A DNA stretch of 13,371 nt, from the NCBI GenBank assembly GCA_023396555.1, contig JAEWWC010000217.1:1-13371 (forward strand), written 5' to 3'. The notes under the pieces were generated by a model, which was not told the DNA's origin, searched no databases, and saw nothing but the letters and a program-made list of their open reading frames with translations. Below, in pieces: positions 13,280 through 13,371 of this stretch. Both the position numbers and the translations under genes were made by a program. The stretch is from Bacillota bacterium. GTDB taxonomy: Bacteria; Bacillota; Clostridia; Christensenellales; SZUA-584. Position 1 is the stretch's first letter; each line of letters begins with the position of its first letter.

Positions 13280-13360
13280 GGATAGGCAGCCAGACAATCA
13301 TAGTGCAGGACCTTAGACTCACGGCTTTGCGTCTCTGTCTTTCGGCAGGTTTGCCCTTTC
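13280..13360 (-). promoter_or_regulatory. c-di-GMP-I (GEMM) riboswitch aptamer upstream of the GH18 gene
   Basis: The - strand reads AGGGCAAACC (13348-13357), a stem closed by a GAAA tetraloop (13340-13343), GACGCAAAGCC (13323-13333), GTCTAAGG, and GTCTGGCTGCC at the 3' side (ending at 13285). These are the conserved blocks of the GEMM-I class in the right order, including the tetraloop that docks onto the other helix. The promoter lies outside the window. Whether c-di-GMP turns the gene on or off cannot be decided by eye. The remaining leader (13142-13279) holds a terminator and the ribosome binding site. Confidence 0.9.
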
Positions 13361-13371
13361 TGCTTAAATTG

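Noticed and set aside
1..13371. Mobile element or defence system
   Set aside because: No transposase, integrase, terminal inverted repeat, target-site duplication, restriction-modification, toxin-antitoxin or Cas motif was seen on either strand.

Overview
The window looks like chromosome from an anaerobic, Gram-positive member of the Clostridia. Four things point that way: an EFR1-type flavodoxin/ferredoxin protein, a clostridial-style FabK/nitronate monooxygenase relative with a Cys-rich tail, strong AGGAGG-type ribosome binding sites with sigma-A-like promoters, and a T-box leader plus a c-di-GMP-I riboswitch. Base composition is moderately GC-rich. I cannot name the genus. I see no rRNA, tRNA, CRISPR array, phage gene or transposase.

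Layout. 21-812 (+) is an EFR1-family ferredoxin, converging on an FMN-dependent oxidoreductase at 923-2011 (-). A 400-bp gap follows, then a DUF434-family protein (2412-3134, -) and a small acidic protein (3208-3513, -), which may be preceded by an overlapping 36-codon ORF. Next on the + strand are a short lipoprotein (3756-3974), a GC-rich structured segment (4050-4129), a DUF975 membrane protein (4311-5039) and a ferritin-like diiron protein (5162-5674). The - strand from 8840 down to 5756 is one transcription unit: a sigma-A promoter, a T-box leader, then trpX, trpY and trpZ. A + strand lipoprotein (9113-9472) converges on a LarA-family racemase (9509-10786, -). A 420-bp gap holds a possible small RNA. 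The right end is a secreted protein with three SH3b domains and a GH18 domain (11207-13141, -), whose leader carries a c-di-GMP-I riboswitch (about 13280-13360) and a terminator.

How things work together. The best-supported regulatory story is tryptophan uptake. The T-box has a readable UGG specifier, and its 7-nt antiterminator bulge begins UGGC, which pairs with a tRNA ending GCCA (discriminator G, as in bacterial tRNA-Trp). Uncharged tRNA-Trp should therefore allow readthrough into an ABC importer of the TrpXYZ type. The second story is c-di-GMP control of a secreted glycan hydrolase, which fits the common link between this messenger and surface or extracellular enzymes.

The less-explained items are a 60-nt two-hairpin element found exactly 12 nt after the stop codons of two unrelated genes and directly before their terminators; a candidate ~130-nt small RNA; and a structured segment with mutually exclusive pairings. 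These three are the most likely places for something undescribed.
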